Counted from the first letter of the stretch, positions 1 to 9,141 are shown. The stretch: 64,000 bases of DNA from an uncultured Acidimicrobiales bacterium (GCA_951812975.1 CATOTC010000001.1:496001-560000), one strand, 5' to 3'. Notes: a model not told the origin generated them from the sequence alone. Program-made: numbers and translations.

Positions 1-1425
1 CGCGCTCTGTGGACGCGAAGGGCCCTCGGGTTCACCCGGGGTGGTCTGGTCGTGACCTGGCGGGAACGTGCGGGCCAGTTCCTCCGGGGTGGGCTCGTGG
101 GCGACCTTGCCCTCCGGTGGATGCAGGTCGAAGATCGACGACATCACCAACTCGACACCGTCGGCTGGACGGATTCCGTCGGGCAACCAGAGTCCCTCTC
201 CGGCACGCACCCGGACTGTCGGCGGGCGCACAATGTTGAGCATGTTGGGCATGCGTGCCGAGCGCGGCCACACATTCTCGGTGCCCCACAGCGAGATCGG
301 CACGATCGGCGCGCCGCTCATCTTCTGCAGGCGGGCGACGCCTGATCGGCCCACCATCCGCGGATCGAAGAACGCCCGACCCCGGGGGATGGTTCCCTGC
401 GGCAGGATGACCACCGCCTCACCGGCCTCGAGTGCCTCGGCCGCGGCGACCAGGGGAGCGTCCGAACCGCTGCGGCGGTCGACGGGAATCGCTCCGAAGG
501 CACTGACCATCGCACCGACCACCGGTGCGTCGAACATCTCGCGTTTCGACACGAACCTGGCCAGCCGGCCCCGCTTGGCGAGAGCCACGCCCAGCGTGAA
601 CACATCGAAATAGCTGCGATGGTTGGCGGCGATGATCGCAGGTCCCTGTTCGGGGATGTGGCCGAGTCCGGCGAAGTCGAATCGGGCATATGGCGCCAAC
701 TCGGGGCGGGCCAGCATCGTCAGAGCCTTCAGGGGTTCGACACCCGCGAACTGTGGGACGCCCTCGGGGGAGTCGAAATGACGCACCGGCCAACGCCGGG
801 CCGCAGCGGCGACCGCCAGTCTGGGGTCGGGATTCACCGCCACCGGATGTCCCACGGCCTTGAGCAACGGCAGATCGTAGTAGCTGTCGGAATAGGCGTA
901 GCTTTCGGCCATGTCCACGCTGTTGGCGTCGGCCCACTCCTGGACCGCGGCGAGCTTTCCCTTTCCCCAGACATAGTGGCCGTCGACTTCACCGGCGAAC
1001 ACGCCGTCGGTCCGGGCGTAGCGGGTGGCAACGATGTCATCGAATCCCAGCGCATCCGCCAAAGGGCGCACCAACTCATCAGGGCTGGTGGTGGCGATCA
1101 CCAGCTTCCGGCCCTGGTTCCGGTGTATTTCCATTTCGGTGTGGGCGTAGGGAAGCACCTCGGCGACGAGCCTCGAAGCTGCGATCTCTCCGGCTTCGGC
1201 TACGAGTTCGGCGTCCCAGCCCGCAGAGAGGCGGACACCCTGTCGAGCCAGCATCATGGAGGGCCTGGTCTCGCCGATGAGGTCGAAGATGCCGAACAAG
1301 AGCCCCTCGCCGGGAATCCGGCTCTGCGACAGCACTCCCACTTCTCGCAGGGCCTGTGACAAGGCCGGTCCCGAAGCCCGAGGCAGCAGAGTGCGGTCGA
1401 GATCGAAAAAAGCGGCTGCGCTCAC
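1..1425 (-). CDS. HAD-IB phosphatase / 1-acylglycerol-3-phosphate acyltransferase fusion (3' end beyond window)
   Basis: The reading frame is open from a GTG at 1425 to the window edge (475 codons), so the C-terminus is missing. The N-terminal half is a HAD hydrolase: DLDRT (residues 8-12), ATTSP (111-115) and a Lys/Asp region with GKGK (154-157) and SDSYYD (179-184). The C-terminal half is a PlsC-type acyltransferase: NHRSYFD (268-274, the HX4D motif) followed by a PQGTIPRG block. In the family such fusions belong to glycerophospholipid synthesis, acylating lysophosphatidate at the membrane, with the HAD part probably a phosphatase. It is transcribed divergently from the LysR gene. The GTG start was chosen because the HAD motif begins only seven codons in; no strong ribosome binding site is visible. 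Confidence 0.85.
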   Translation of the reverse strand, partial: MSAAAFFDLDRTLLPRASGPALSQALREVGVLSQSRIPGEGLLFGIFDLIGETRPSMMLARQGVRLSAGWDAELVAEAGEIAASRLVAEVLPYAHTEMEIHRNQGRKLVIATTSPDELVRPLADALGFDDIVATRYARTDGVFAGEVDGHYVWGKGKLAAVQEWADANSVDMAESYAYSDSYYDLPLLKAVGHPVAVNPDPRLAVAAAARRWPVRHFDSPEGVPQFAGVEPLKALTMLARPELAPYARFDFAGLGHIPEQGPAIIAANHRSYFDVFTLGVALAKRGRLARFVSKREMFDAPVVGAMVSAFGAIPVDRRSGSDAPLVAAAEALEAGEAVVILPQGTIPRGRAFFDPRMVGRSGVARLQKMSGAPIVPISLWGTENVWPRSARMPNMLNIVRPPTVRVRAGEGLWLPDGIRPADGVELVMSSIFDLHPPEGKVAHEPTPEELARTFPPGHDQTTPGEPEGPSRPQSA

Positions 1426-1493
1426 GGCGAAAGGGTAGCCGCTGAACGGCTGACAATCGTTGCCGGACTGTTGCACAGCGAACACCTGCCATC

Positions 1494-1513
1494 GTTGCAA
1501 CAGTTGCCTCGAT
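1494..1513. promoter_or_regulatory. Palindromic operator candidate upstream of the LysR gene
   Basis: The sequence contains GTTGCAAC (1494-1501) overlapping a perfect 11-bp palindrome GCAAC-A-GTTGC (1497-1507), flanked by ATCG (1491-1494) and CGAT (1510-1513). GTTGC recurs upstream at about 1460 and 1471. LysR regulators commonly bind such dyads in the intergenic region ahead of their own gene; the assignment is inference. Confidence 0.35.
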
Positions 1514-1534
1514 TATCTGGCATCATTGTCAGTG

Positions 1535-2467
1535 ATGGACCTCCGCCAGCTCCACGCGCTCCTCGCCGTCGCCGAACATCACTCCTTCTCGGCTGCCGCA
1601 CGCGCGCTGCACACGGTTCAGTCCAACGTCTCCACTCATGTTGCGCGGCTTGAACGTGAAGTCGGAGCGACGCTCATCGACCGGGAGCGCGGCGAACTGA
1701 CGACTGAGGGTGCGGTGGTCGCCAGTCGGGCCCGACGGATGATCGCGGAGCTTCGGGCGATCGATGACGACCTGGTCGCCCTTCGTGACGAACTGGGCGG
1801 CACGGTCCGCGCGGGAGTGATCGGTACCACCGCCCGCTGGCTGGTTCCGGCGTTGTTGGACGCCTTGACCCAACAGCACCCGCGCGTCAACCTTCAGATC
1901 ATCGAAGCGACCACCACCACGCTGGTACCGCAGCTGCTCGACGACCGTCTCGACATCGCGGTGGCCAACCTCCCAATCGTCGATCCCGACATCGACACCG
2001 AACCGCTGTTGCTCGAGGACCGGATTGTTGTCGCGCCGCTGGGTCACCCGTTGGCCGGCTGCGAGCGGATCGACATCACCGAACTGGCCGAACACGAGAT
2101 CCTGCTCCCGCCCATAGGAACTGCCTTCCGCGACGAGATCGAGGCAGACGCCCGCCAAGCACGGATCAAACTGTCGACCCGGGCCGAGGTGGACGGACTG
2201 CGGCTCCTCTCGTCGCTCGCCTTCCAGGGTTTCGCGCCGGCTCTGGTGCCTGTGAGCGCCGCACCGGACTGGCTGCAGGGTGATTTCGTGAGAGTTCCGG
2301 TCGACGGTTTCTCCAGACGAGAGGTGGGTCTGGCGGTGCGACGCCGTTTCTCTCCTTCGGCCCCGACCCGGGCCGTGGCCGAACTGATCCGGACCGTGGT
2401 CGGTGAAACCTGCGCCGATCAGAGCGGGCTGACACCGGCGTCGAGCCCCGGAGCCGACACAGTATGA
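1535..2467 (+). CDS. LysR-family transcriptional regulator
   Basis: A 310-residue protein with the LysR layout: an N-terminal winged helix-turn-helix (about residues 1-60, starting MDLRQLHALL, with the SAAARALH and VSTHVARLE helices) and a C-terminal effector-binding domain. An in-frame start 25 codons upstream exists, but the family begins at the ATG used here. The stop overlaps the start of the carboxyltransferase gene (ATGA), so the two are translationally coupled and the regulator probably responds to a metabolite handled by that enzyme (inference). The effector cannot be read from sequence. Confidence 0.88.
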   Translation: MDLRQLHALLAVAEHHSFSAAARALHTVQSNVSTHVARLEREVGATLIDRERGELTTEGAVVASRARRMIAELRAIDDDLVALRDELGGTVRAGVIGTTARWLVPALLDALTQQHPRVNLQIIEATTTTLVPQLLDDRLDIAVANLPIVDPDIDTEPLLLEDRIVVAPLGHPLAGCERIDITELAEHEILLPPIGTAFRDEIEADARQARIKLSTRAEVDGLRLLSSLAFQGFAPALVPVSAAPDWLQGDFVRVPVDGFSRREVGLAVRRRFSPSAPTRAVAELIRTVVGETCADQSGLTPASSPGADTV

Positions 2468-3822
2468 GCAGCCCAGCGGACCGTGTCGTCGACATTCGGG
2501 CCCGCGCGCGCGGTTTCGTCCGGGCCCGCTCGGTCACCTTCGCTGGTCGGCGCATCGTCGAGGTCGACGCGCAGGGCGAGGACCTCGCGGGAGCGCTGTC
2601 CCCCACCGACGGGTACTCGATCGCCGCAGCCGCCCGCTACAGCCGTGAGCAGCGCCTGCCCCTGTTGATGCGGCTGGCGTCGAGCGGTGCCAACCTGCAG
2701 CAGGGCGTCGCCGCTCTCGACGGATGGGGAGGTGCTGCACTGGAGCTCACGCGTTGTTCAGGCGTGGTCCCGACGATCGTCATCGTCAGCGGACCCACCG
2801 TCTCCGGTCCCGCACTGATGCTCGGGCTCGCGGACATAGTCGTCATGGTCGGCGACTCCTACGCCTTCGTTTCGGGTCCGGCGATGGTGAAGCAGTTCAC
2901 CGGTGTCGGAGTCGACGGCGCTGAGCTCGGCGGACCCGATGTTCACGAGCGGACCTCCGGCGTTGCGTCGTTCGTTGCTGACGATGTGGCTGAGGCCGAA
3001 TCGATCGTGGCCGACGTCTTGAGGTTCCTGCCCGACCACACCGATGCTGTGCCGCCGATTCAACCGAGCGCTGATCCGGTCTCCCGTCCGACGCCCGAAG
3101 CCTATGAGGTGCTCCCCGCTTCGGCCCACGGCTCCTACGACTGCCGCGACATCGTCCGTTGCGTCGTCGACGACGGCGACCTGCTCGAGCTGCATTCTCT
3201 CTGGGCGCCGAATCTGGTCACCGGGTTCGCTTCGATGGGTGGGCGTCCGATCGGTGTTGTGGCGAACCAGCCGCAGAGCATCGCCGGGACCCTCGACATC
3301 ACCGCTTCTCGCAAGGGCGCCCGCTTCGTCGCCTTCTGTGACGCCTTCAACCTGCCGCTGCTGACGTTCGTCGACACTTCGGGGTTCTATCCGGGCAAGG
3401 ATCTCGAATGGCGGGGGATGATCCGTTACGGCGCGCAGTTGGCCTTCGCGTACGCACGAGCCACCGTCGGCCGGGTCAACGTCACCACCCGCAAGTCCTA
3501 CGGTGGCGCATACATCGTCATGGACTCCAAGACCATGGGCAACGACATCGCTCTGGCCTGGCCCTCCGCTGAGATCGCGGTGATGGGGGCCAAGGGAGCG
3601 GTCGAGATTCTGCACAGGGGAAGCAGCGCCTCCGAGCGCGCAGAACTCGAGTCCGCTTACGAACAACGCCTGCTCAACCCTTACATTGCAGCCGAGCGGG
3701 GAACGATCGATGCGGTGATCGATCCGGCAGAGACCCGTCAGCGTGTGTGCTCCGCTTTCGACATGCTCGCCAGCAAGCGGGAGCGTCTCCCCCGTCGTCG
3801 CCACGACAACACGCCCTTGTGA
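2464..3822 (+). CDS. Acyl-CoA carboxylase beta subunit (carboxyltransferase), N-terminally short
   Basis: Carboxyltransferase of the biotin-dependent acyl-CoA carboxylase family (acetyl-, propionyl- or methylcrotonyl-CoA type), which moves carboxyl from biotin to an acyl-CoA. Both crotonase-like halves are visible: VSGPTVSGPALMLGLAD with SYAFVSGPAMVK in the first, and FVDTSGFYPG, RKSYGGAYIVM and WPSAEIAVMGAKGAVEI in the second. At 452 residues it lacks roughly the first 70 residues of usual beta subunits (about 510-550). No biotin carboxylase or biotin carrier gene is adjacent, so its alpha partner lies elsewhere. It overlaps the LysR stop by four bases. Substrate is uncertain. Confidence 0.85.
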   Translation: MSSPADRVVDIRARARGFVRARSVTFAGRRIVEVDAQGEDLAGALSPTDGYSIAAAARYSREQRLPLLMRLASSGANLQQGVAALDGWGGAALELTRCSGVVPTIVIVSGPTVSGPALMLGLADIVVMVGDSYAFVSGPAMVKQFTGVGVDGAELGGPDVHERTSGVASFVADDVAEAESIVADVLRFLPDHTDAVPPIQPSADPVSRPTPEAYEVLPASAHGSYDCRDIVRCVVDDGDLLELHSLWAPNLVTGFASMGGRPIGVVANQPQSIAGTLDITASRKGARFVAFCDAFNLPLLTFVDTSGFYPGKDLEWRGMIRYGAQLAFAYARATVGRVNVTTRKSYGGAYIVMDSKTMGNDIALAWPSAEIAVMGAKGAVEILHRGSSASERAELESAYEQRLLNPYIAAERGTIDAVIDPAETRQRVCSAFDMLASKRERLPRRRHDNTPL

Positions 3823-3928
3823 CGCTGCGATGCAGCAGGCCGGCCCGACGAGCTGTTCGGAATAGACCTCACAATGTGCGCCGCAGGGTGATCGCGGTCT
3901 AGATTCAGAGTCGGTTTCAACATGAGTT

Positions 3929-3942
3929 TCGGGACGTCCCGA
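3929..3942. promoter_or_regulatory. Perfect 14-bp palindrome in the gltA leader
   Basis: TCGGGACGTCCCGA is a perfect inverted repeat. Its last two bases run into the GAGGAG ribosome binding site (3941-3946), and it ends 11 bases before the GTG start of citrate synthase. The position suits a repressor operator or a translational hairpin. The cognate protein is unknown. Confidence 0.4.
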
Positions 3943-3953
3943 GGAGAAAACGA

Positions 3954-5219
3954 GTGCCTGAGAGCATCACCATCACCGACAACCGCACGGGGTCCTCGAT
4001 CGAGATCCCGATCGAGAACGGGGGGATTGATGCCGCACAGTGGAGCAGATTCTTGCCTGGAGTGTGGTTCTGTGATCCGGGTCTGACCACCACCGCCGCA
4101 GCGATCAGTGGAATCACCGAGCTCGACGGCGACAACGGCATTCTTCGCTACCGGGGCTACCCGATCGAGCAGCTGGCCGAGCAGAGCTCGTTCCTCGAGG
4201 TCGCCTACCTGCTGATACATGGGGAGCTTCCAACGAAGGCCCAGCACGACGCATGGGTCTACGAGGTCACACATCACACCTTCGTGCATGAGAACTTCCG
4301 ACGCCGGATCTACGACGCGTACCACTACGACGCTCATCCGATGGGCCTGCTCACCTCCGGCGTGGCCGCCCTCTCGACCTTCTATCCCGAGGCCAAGGAG
4401 ATCGAGGACGAGAGCAACCGCATGGAGCAGATCGTCCGGCTGATTGCGAAGATGCCGACCCTGGCGGCCGCGGCCTACCGTCATTCTCAAGGTCAGCCGT
4501 TCGTGTTCCCCGACAACCTGCTCGGATACCCGGAGAACTTCTTGAACATGATGTATCGGATGGGTGGGGAGTATGACATCCATCCGGTGCTCGGCAAGGC
4601 CATGGAGATCCTGTTGATCCTGCATGCGGACCATGAGCAGAACTGTTCGACCACCGCCGCTCGAGTGGTCGGCTCGTCGCACGCCGATCCCTACACCTCC
4701 GTTGCGGCAGCCTGCGCTGCCCTCTACGGTCCGCGCCACGGAGGCGCCAACGAGGCCGTGCTCAACATGCTCGACGAGATCGGCGACTACAGCAACGTCG
4801 ACGCTTTCATGGAGACCGTGAAGTCGGGCGAGAACCGCTTGATGGGGTTCGGCCACCGGGTCTACAAGAACTACGATCCTCGGGCCAGGATCATCAAGCA
4901 GGCCGCCTACGACGTGTTCGAGGTCACCGGCAAGAACCCCAGGTTGGACCTCGCCCTGAAGCTCGAGGAGATCGCCACGAACGACTCCTACTTCATCGAC
5001 CGCAGGCTCTACCCCAACGTCGACTTCTACTCGGGCTTGATCTATCAGTCGATGGGCTTCCCCACTGAGATGTTCACCGTGCTGTTCGCCATCGGGCGGA
5101 CACCGGGCTGGTTGGCCCATTGGAACGAGATGATGGAGCAGGAGTCCCGCATCGCCAGGCCCCGCCAGCTCTACAGCGGGCCCGCAATGCGCGACTACGT
5201 GCCGCTGGGCGAGCGCTGA
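3954..5219 (+). CDS. gltA: Citrate synthase
   Basis: Condenses oxaloacetate and acetyl-CoA to citrate at the entry of the TCA cycle. The 421-residue protein carries the family's catalytic elements: HADHEQN (about residues 223-229), GPRHGGANEAV (about 259-269, including the oxaloacetate-site His) and the Asp in YPNVDFYSG (about 357). GFGHRVYKNYDPRA is the family signature. The GTG start is preceded by GAGGAG at good spacing. A 131-bp gap separates it from the carboxyltransferase gene, enough for its own promoter. It converges on a P450 gene with only 19 bp between the ends. Confidence 0.97.
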   Translation: MPESITITDNRTGSSIEIPIENGGIDAAQWSRFLPGVWFCDPGLTTTAAAISGITELDGDNGILRYRGYPIEQLAEQSSFLEVAYLLIHGELPTKAQHDAWVYEVTHHTFVHENFRRRIYDAYHYDAHPMGLLTSGVAALSTFYPEAKEIEDESNRMEQIVRLIAKMPTLAAAAYRHSQGQPFVFPDNLLGYPENFLNMMYRMGGEYDIHPVLGKAMEILLILHADHEQNCSTTAARVVGSSHADPYTSVAAACAALYGPRHGGANEAVLNMLDEIGDYSNVDAFMETVKSGENRLMGFGHRVYKNYDPRARIIKQAAYDVFEVTGKNPRLDLALKLEEIATNDSYFIDRRLYPNVDFYSGLIYQSMGFPTEMFTVLFAIGRTPGWLAHWNEMMEQESRIARPRQLYSGPAMRDYVPLGER

Positions 5220-5238
5220 TCAGCCCCGCGGTTCAGCC

Positions 5239-6456
5239 TTATGGCGTCGGGCTGAGTCGTTCGGTCGGCGTGAACTTCACGGGCATCGCCTCAACACCGG
5301 TGATGAAGTTCGAGTTGCGCCACGGCAGCTGATCGGCGGGCACTGCCATTTCGATGTCGGGCAGGCGGCGCAGCACTTTGGTGAACATCTCCTTGAGTTC
5401 GAGCCGGGCCAGAGATGCGCCGAGGCAGAAGTGGGTGCCGAAGCCGAATGCCAGGTGGTGGTTCGGCTCCCGCTCGACGTCGAATCGGAACGGGTCCACG
5501 AAGTGGGCTTCGTCGCGGTTGGCCGACGGATACAGCATGATGACGTCGGAGCCTTCGGGGATGGTCTCGCCTCCGAGTTCGATCTCGGACATGGTGGTGC
5601 GGGCCATGTTCTTGATCGGCGTGACCCAGCGCAGCATCTCCTCGACAGCGGTATCTATTCGCCCGTTGAGGTCCTCCTGCAGTCTCTGGCGCTCGTCGGG
5701 GAACTCCATCAGCGCCTGCATGCCTCCGGTGATGACATGGCGGCTGGTCTCGTCGCCGCCGATCAGGATCAGCAGCGACTCCTGCACGATTGACTCGTCG
5801 TCGAGCCGTTCGCCGTCAACCTCGGCATGGCAGAGGATGCTGACGAGGTCGTCCCCTCCCGGGTTGGCCCTGCGGTCAGCGATCACGCCCATCTGGAACT
5901 TGCGGAAGGCGGCCCCGGCGAGCCTTGATTTCTCATGGGCGGCGAGATCAGTCTCGGTCGTGCCGCGCATCAGGTCGTCGGACCACTCGAGCAGATCGTC
6001 GAAGGACTCCCGTGGGAACCCGAGCATGTCGCCGATCAGCAGCAGCGGCAAGGGCGCGGCGATGTCCCACACGAAGTCCGCTTCGCCCTTCTCGCAGACC
6101 CGGTCGATGATCATGTCGCAGAGCACGTCGATCTCGGCGAGCTTGTCACGTACCCGACGGGGCGTGAACCCCTTGTTGACGAGCTTTCGGCGGTTGAGGT
6201 GGTCCGGGTCGTCCATCGAGATCATCATCGGCAGCGAACGGCCCTTGGGCCGGGGTGCCTTGTACGACGAGTAGGTCCTGGGATCGCGCGAGACGGTCAG
6301 AACATCGTCGTAGCGCGCCACCGCCCAGACGTCGGAGTTGGGGTCGTAATAGACCGGTGCGTTGTTGCGCATCCAGGTCCAGTCGTCGTGCGGCCGACTC
6401 GCATACCAGTTGCCGTCAAGCAGATCGACATGTTCCAAGATCGGATGGTTCGGCAC
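5239..6456 (-). CDS. Cytochrome P450 (steroid/fatty-acid hydroxylase-like)
   Basis: A 405-residue soluble bacterial P450. Visible signatures are the I-helix oxygen-binding GGDETS, the ExxR motif in EEMLR, and the heme loop FGFGTHFCLG with the ligand Cys near residue 344. The sequence style resembles actinobacterial CYP125/CYP142-type sterol side-chain and fatty-acid hydroxylases, but substrate cannot be fixed without alignment. It requires ferredoxin and reductase partners that are not adjacent. It follows an SDR gene on the same strand with a 38-bp gap. The nearby acyl-CoA genes fit lipid or sterol oxidation. Confidence 0.93.
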   Translation of the reverse strand: MPNHPILEHVDLLDGNWYASRPHDDWTWMRNNAPVYYDPNSDVWAVARYDDVLTVSRDPRTYSSYKAPRPKGRSLPMMISMDDPDHLNRRKLVNKGFTPRRVRDKLAEIDVLCDMIIDRVCEKGEADFVWDIAAPLPLLLIGDMLGFPRESFDDLLEWSDDLMRGTTETDLAAHEKSRLAGAAFRKFQMGVIADRRANPGGDDLVSILCHAEVDGERLDDESIVQESLLILIGGDETSRHVITGGMQALMEFPDERQRLQEDLNGRIDTAVEEMLRWVTPIKNMARTTMSEIELGGETIPEGSDVIMLYPSANRDEAHFVDPFRFDVEREPNHHLAFGFGTHFCLGASLARLELKEMFTKVLRRLPDIEMAVPADQLPWRNSNFITGVEAMPVKFTPTERLSPTP

Positions 6457-6494
6457 CAGGACTCCTTTCGCGGTCTTGTCGGGGCGTTGTCCAG

Positions 6495-7325
6495 CTAGTC
6501 CACGGCCGGGGTCGGCGGCAGTCCCTTTTCGAGCAGTGCCTCGAAGCGGGTCTGGATCTGTTGACGGTACGACGGCTTGGTGGCGATCAGGAAATCCCCG
6601 TCGGAGATTCCTTTCAGCACGATCGGCGGAACCTCCGACGGGTCCATTCCGGTTTCGGTCATCGCGAACAGTGATTGGCGGATTCCCGCCGCGTCCTCGC
6701 CCTCATTGGCCGCTCCACCGGGCCGCACCCTGTCGGTGTGGGCGATCGCAGTGCGGATCGCGCTCGGGCACAGCACCGACGCTCCAATTTCGGCGCCCAC
6801 CGCGGCGAGGTCGTGCGCCAGCGATTCTGTCATCGAGAACGCTGCCACCTTGCTCACGTTGTAGGGACCGGTGAACGGTGCCGCCACGAAACCGGCCACC
6901 GACGAGGTGTTGACGACATGGCCCGGTTCGCCTCCCGCCAGCATGCGGGGCACGAACGACTTGATTCCGTGGATGATCCCGTAGAGGTTGACCCCGAACG
7001 TCCAGTCCCAGTCGTCTACGGAGCGCTGCCAGCAGAGGCCGGCTTGAAACACTCCGGCGTTGTTGCAGAGCAGATGGACCGCGCCCCAGCGCTGGTAGAC
7101 GTCGTCGGCCAGAGACTCGACCTCGTCTGCAGAGGCGACATCGACAGCTGCTGCCACCACCTCTCCGTCTGCGCTCTCGGCGGTCGCTTCGGCCGACGGG
7201 CCGTCAATATCGGCGGCCACGACCCTCATTCCGACACTTGCGAAGTGCTCGACCATTGCTCGGCCGATCCCGGACCCGGCACCGGTCACGACCGCAACGC
7301 TGCCTTCTAATCTCGGCAGAGGCAT
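6495..7325 (-). CDS. Short-chain dehydrogenase/reductase
   Basis: A 276-residue classical SDR: cofactor motif TGAGSGIG near residue 14, NNAG at about 92, and active-site YNVSK around residue 160 with an upstream Ser. NAD(P)-dependent oxidation or reduction of an alcohol or ketone is expected; substrate is unknown. The start at 7325 was preferred over an upstream in-frame codon because AGGAG lies just ahead of it and the longer version would overlap aceK. It sits 13 bp downstream of aceK and upstream of the P450 gene, so these three may share a transcript. Confidence 0.9.
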   Translation of the reverse strand: MPLPRLEGSVAVVTGAGSGIGRAMVEHFASVGMRVVAADIDGPSAEATAESADGEVVAAAVDVASADEVESLADDVYQRWGAVHLLCNNAGVFQAGLCWQRSVDDWDWTFGVNLYGIIHGIKSFVPRMLAGGEPGHVVNTSSVAGFVAAPFTGPYNVSKVAAFSMTESLAHDLAAVGAEIGASVLCPSAIRTAIAHTDRVRPGGAANEGEDAAGIRQSLFAMTETGMDPSEVPPIVLKGISDGDFLIATKPSYRQQIQTRFEALLEKGLPPTPAVD

Positions 7326-7338
7326 ATCAGTTCTCCTG

Positions 7339-9141
7339 TCAGCTCTGGTGGAACCGCAACTCTTGGGGGTAGGGGAAGAAGTCTGGAAGTTCTCCAGCAT
7401 GGTGCAGTTCCTGCATCGACTTCCAGAATTCGACCGAACAGATGTCTGCGTGGCGCGTCTCCATCACCTCGCCGATCACCCGGGGGGAACGCAGATAGGT
7501 GCGGAACTCCTCGGGGAACACGTCGTTGGACTCGACCGGGAACCATGGCTGGTCAGACATCTCGTCGTCGTAGTTCTGGCTGACCGGCATCTTGCGGAAG
7601 TTGATCTCGCCGAGCAGCGCCAACTCGTCGTAGTCGTAGAACACCACCACACCGTGCCGGGTGACGCCGAAGTTCTTGGGGAACAGGTCACCGGGGAAGA
7701 TATTGGCCGCGGCCAGGTCCTTGACGGCGTAGCCGTAGTCGATGGCAGCAGCACGCGCCCGTTCAGGCGACATTTCCCGGAGGTAGAGGTCGAGTGGGTA
7801 GAGCCTGCGTTCGGTGTAGGCATGGTGCAACACGACCTCGTCGTCTGTGATCGTCACCGTGCGGGCGCATTCGTTGCGCAGTTCGTCGATCAACTCCTCA
7901 TCGAAGCGGTCGCGGTTGAAACTCAGGTTGGTGAACTCCTGGGCGTCGACGAGGCGGCCCACCCGGTCATGTCCGAACACCAGCTTGTAGCGCCGTTTCA
8001 CGTCTTCGGGGGTGGTTCGCTTGGTGGGCGCGAAGCGGTCCTTGATGAGCTTGAAGACCACATCGAACGACGGCAGCGTGAAGACCGCCATGACCATGCC
8101 GCGCGCTCCCCGGGCGCGTTCGAAGCGGGTGTTGGAGTGTTCCATATGGCGGTACAACGCCCGGAACAGGTTGGTCTTGCCGTGCTGGTTGTAGCCGATC
8201 GAGGTGTAGAGCTCGGCTACCGGTTTGACCGGCAGGAGCGACTTCAGGAATCCGACGACCGCGGCCGGGCGTCGACACAGCACATGGAAGTAGGACCGCG
8301 TGTAGCCGAAGAGGCGGCTCGCGTCGGTCTCGGTGAGCAGCACCGCATCCACCTTTACGCCGGCCTCGGTGTGGACCAGGGCGATGACAATCGGAGCGAG
8401 GCGGTTCAGCCAGCGGAGCCGACCGACGAGGTAGGCGCCCTTGTTGCGATAGAAGATCGGCCGCAACACGTCTATTGCGTCGAGGTGCCCGTCCCAGGTC
8501 TGTTCGAGGAGGGTGCCGACCCGTCCGGCGACCTTGGCGGCGTCTCCGTCGATGTCGATGAAGCTCGGGGCCAGCGGCGAGTGCTGGAAGATCTCGCGGA
8601 GGCAGTCGGCGACGGTGGCGTCGACGGGGAATTTCCGGTATTCGCCGCGGGTGCCGTCGTCGGCGAGCAGCTTGGTGGGGCCGAGCCAGAGGAACTCCAG
8701 TTCCTCGTCGATTCCGATGATGTGGAACAGCCGCCGGGTGACGGAGTTGTAGAACGTTTCGGCGAGTTCGAGGTCCATCCGCTCCGAGACGAGGGCGACG
8801 TAGCGGCGTCGTGCGCCGATCCACACTGTGCGAGCTTCGGGATCGTCTTCTGACAGTACCAGACGGGCCGCGTCGACGACATTGAAGACCAGACGTTTAT
8901 GCAGGTTCAGGCGGTCTTTTGTGTCTTGTTGATGCCCGGCCCAGTCACGTTCTATGAAGCATCGGGAGGCCCGGTGCGTGAGTTCGAGGTAGCGCTCGTG
9001 GTACTCGACGAAGGCGTCGCAGAGCATTCGGGCAAGTCGGTCGACCCGCGGGTCCCCCTCCGGTCCCCAACGGTCCGTTGCGTCGAGGGTCCGCTTCGGG
9101 GGGGCCTGTTCTGCTCTTCGGGACTCCGCTGAAGTTTGCAC
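7339..9141 (-). CDS. aceK: Isocitrate dehydrogenase kinase/phosphatase
   Basis: A 600-residue protein matching AceK over most of its length (E. coli AceK is 578). Diagnostic segments include the IGYNQHGKTN region, VFTLPSFDVVFKLIKD followed by RFAPTK, HDRVGRLVD, AAANIFPGDLFPKNFGVTR, and the catalytic FYDYDE near residues 501-506. AceK phosphorylates and dephosphorylates isocitrate dehydrogenase to steer isocitrate between the TCA cycle and the glyoxylate shunt. It starts at a GTG. In proteobacteria it is linked to aceBA; here no aceA or aceB is nearby, though citrate synthase is about 2 kb away. The family is best known from proteobacteria, which makes this occurrence notable. Base composition looks like that of the neighbours. 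Confidence 0.93.
   Translation of the reverse strand: MQTSAESRRAEQAPPKRTLDATDRWGPEGDPRVDRLARMLCDAFVEYHERYLELTHRASRCFIERDWAGHQQDTKDRLNLHKRLVFNVVDAARLVLSEDDPEARTVWIGARRRYVALVSERMDLELAETFYNSVTRRLFHIIGIDEELEFLWLGPTKLLADDGTRGEYRKFPVDATVADCLREIFQHSPLAPSFIDIDGDAAKVAGRVGTLLEQTWDGHLDAIDVLRPIFYRNKGAYLVGRLRWLNRLAPIVIALVHTEAGVKVDAVLLTETDASRLFGYTRSYFHVLCRRPAAVVGFLKSLLPVKPVAELYTSIGYNQHGKTNLFRALYRHMEHSNTRFERARGARGMVMAVFTLPSFDVVFKLIKDRFAPTKRTTPEDVKRRYKLVFGHDRVGRLVDAQEFTNLSFNRDRFDEELIDELRNECARTVTITDDEVVLHHAYTERRLYPLDLYLREMSPERARAAAIDYGYAVKDLAAANIFPGDLFPKNFGVTRHGVVVFYDYDELALLGEINFRKMPVSQNYDDEMSDQPWFPVESNDVFPEEFRTYLRSPRVIGEVMETRHADICSVEFWKSMQELHHAGELPDFFPYPQELRFHQS

Noticed and set aside
3738-5120. 460-codon minus-strand open frame
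   Set aside because: Antisense to gltA; no domain. GltA carries all catalytic residues.
7348-8853. 501-codon plus-strand open frame
   Set aside because: It lies antisense to aceK, which has clear family motifs. Long antisense frames are common in high-GC DNA.
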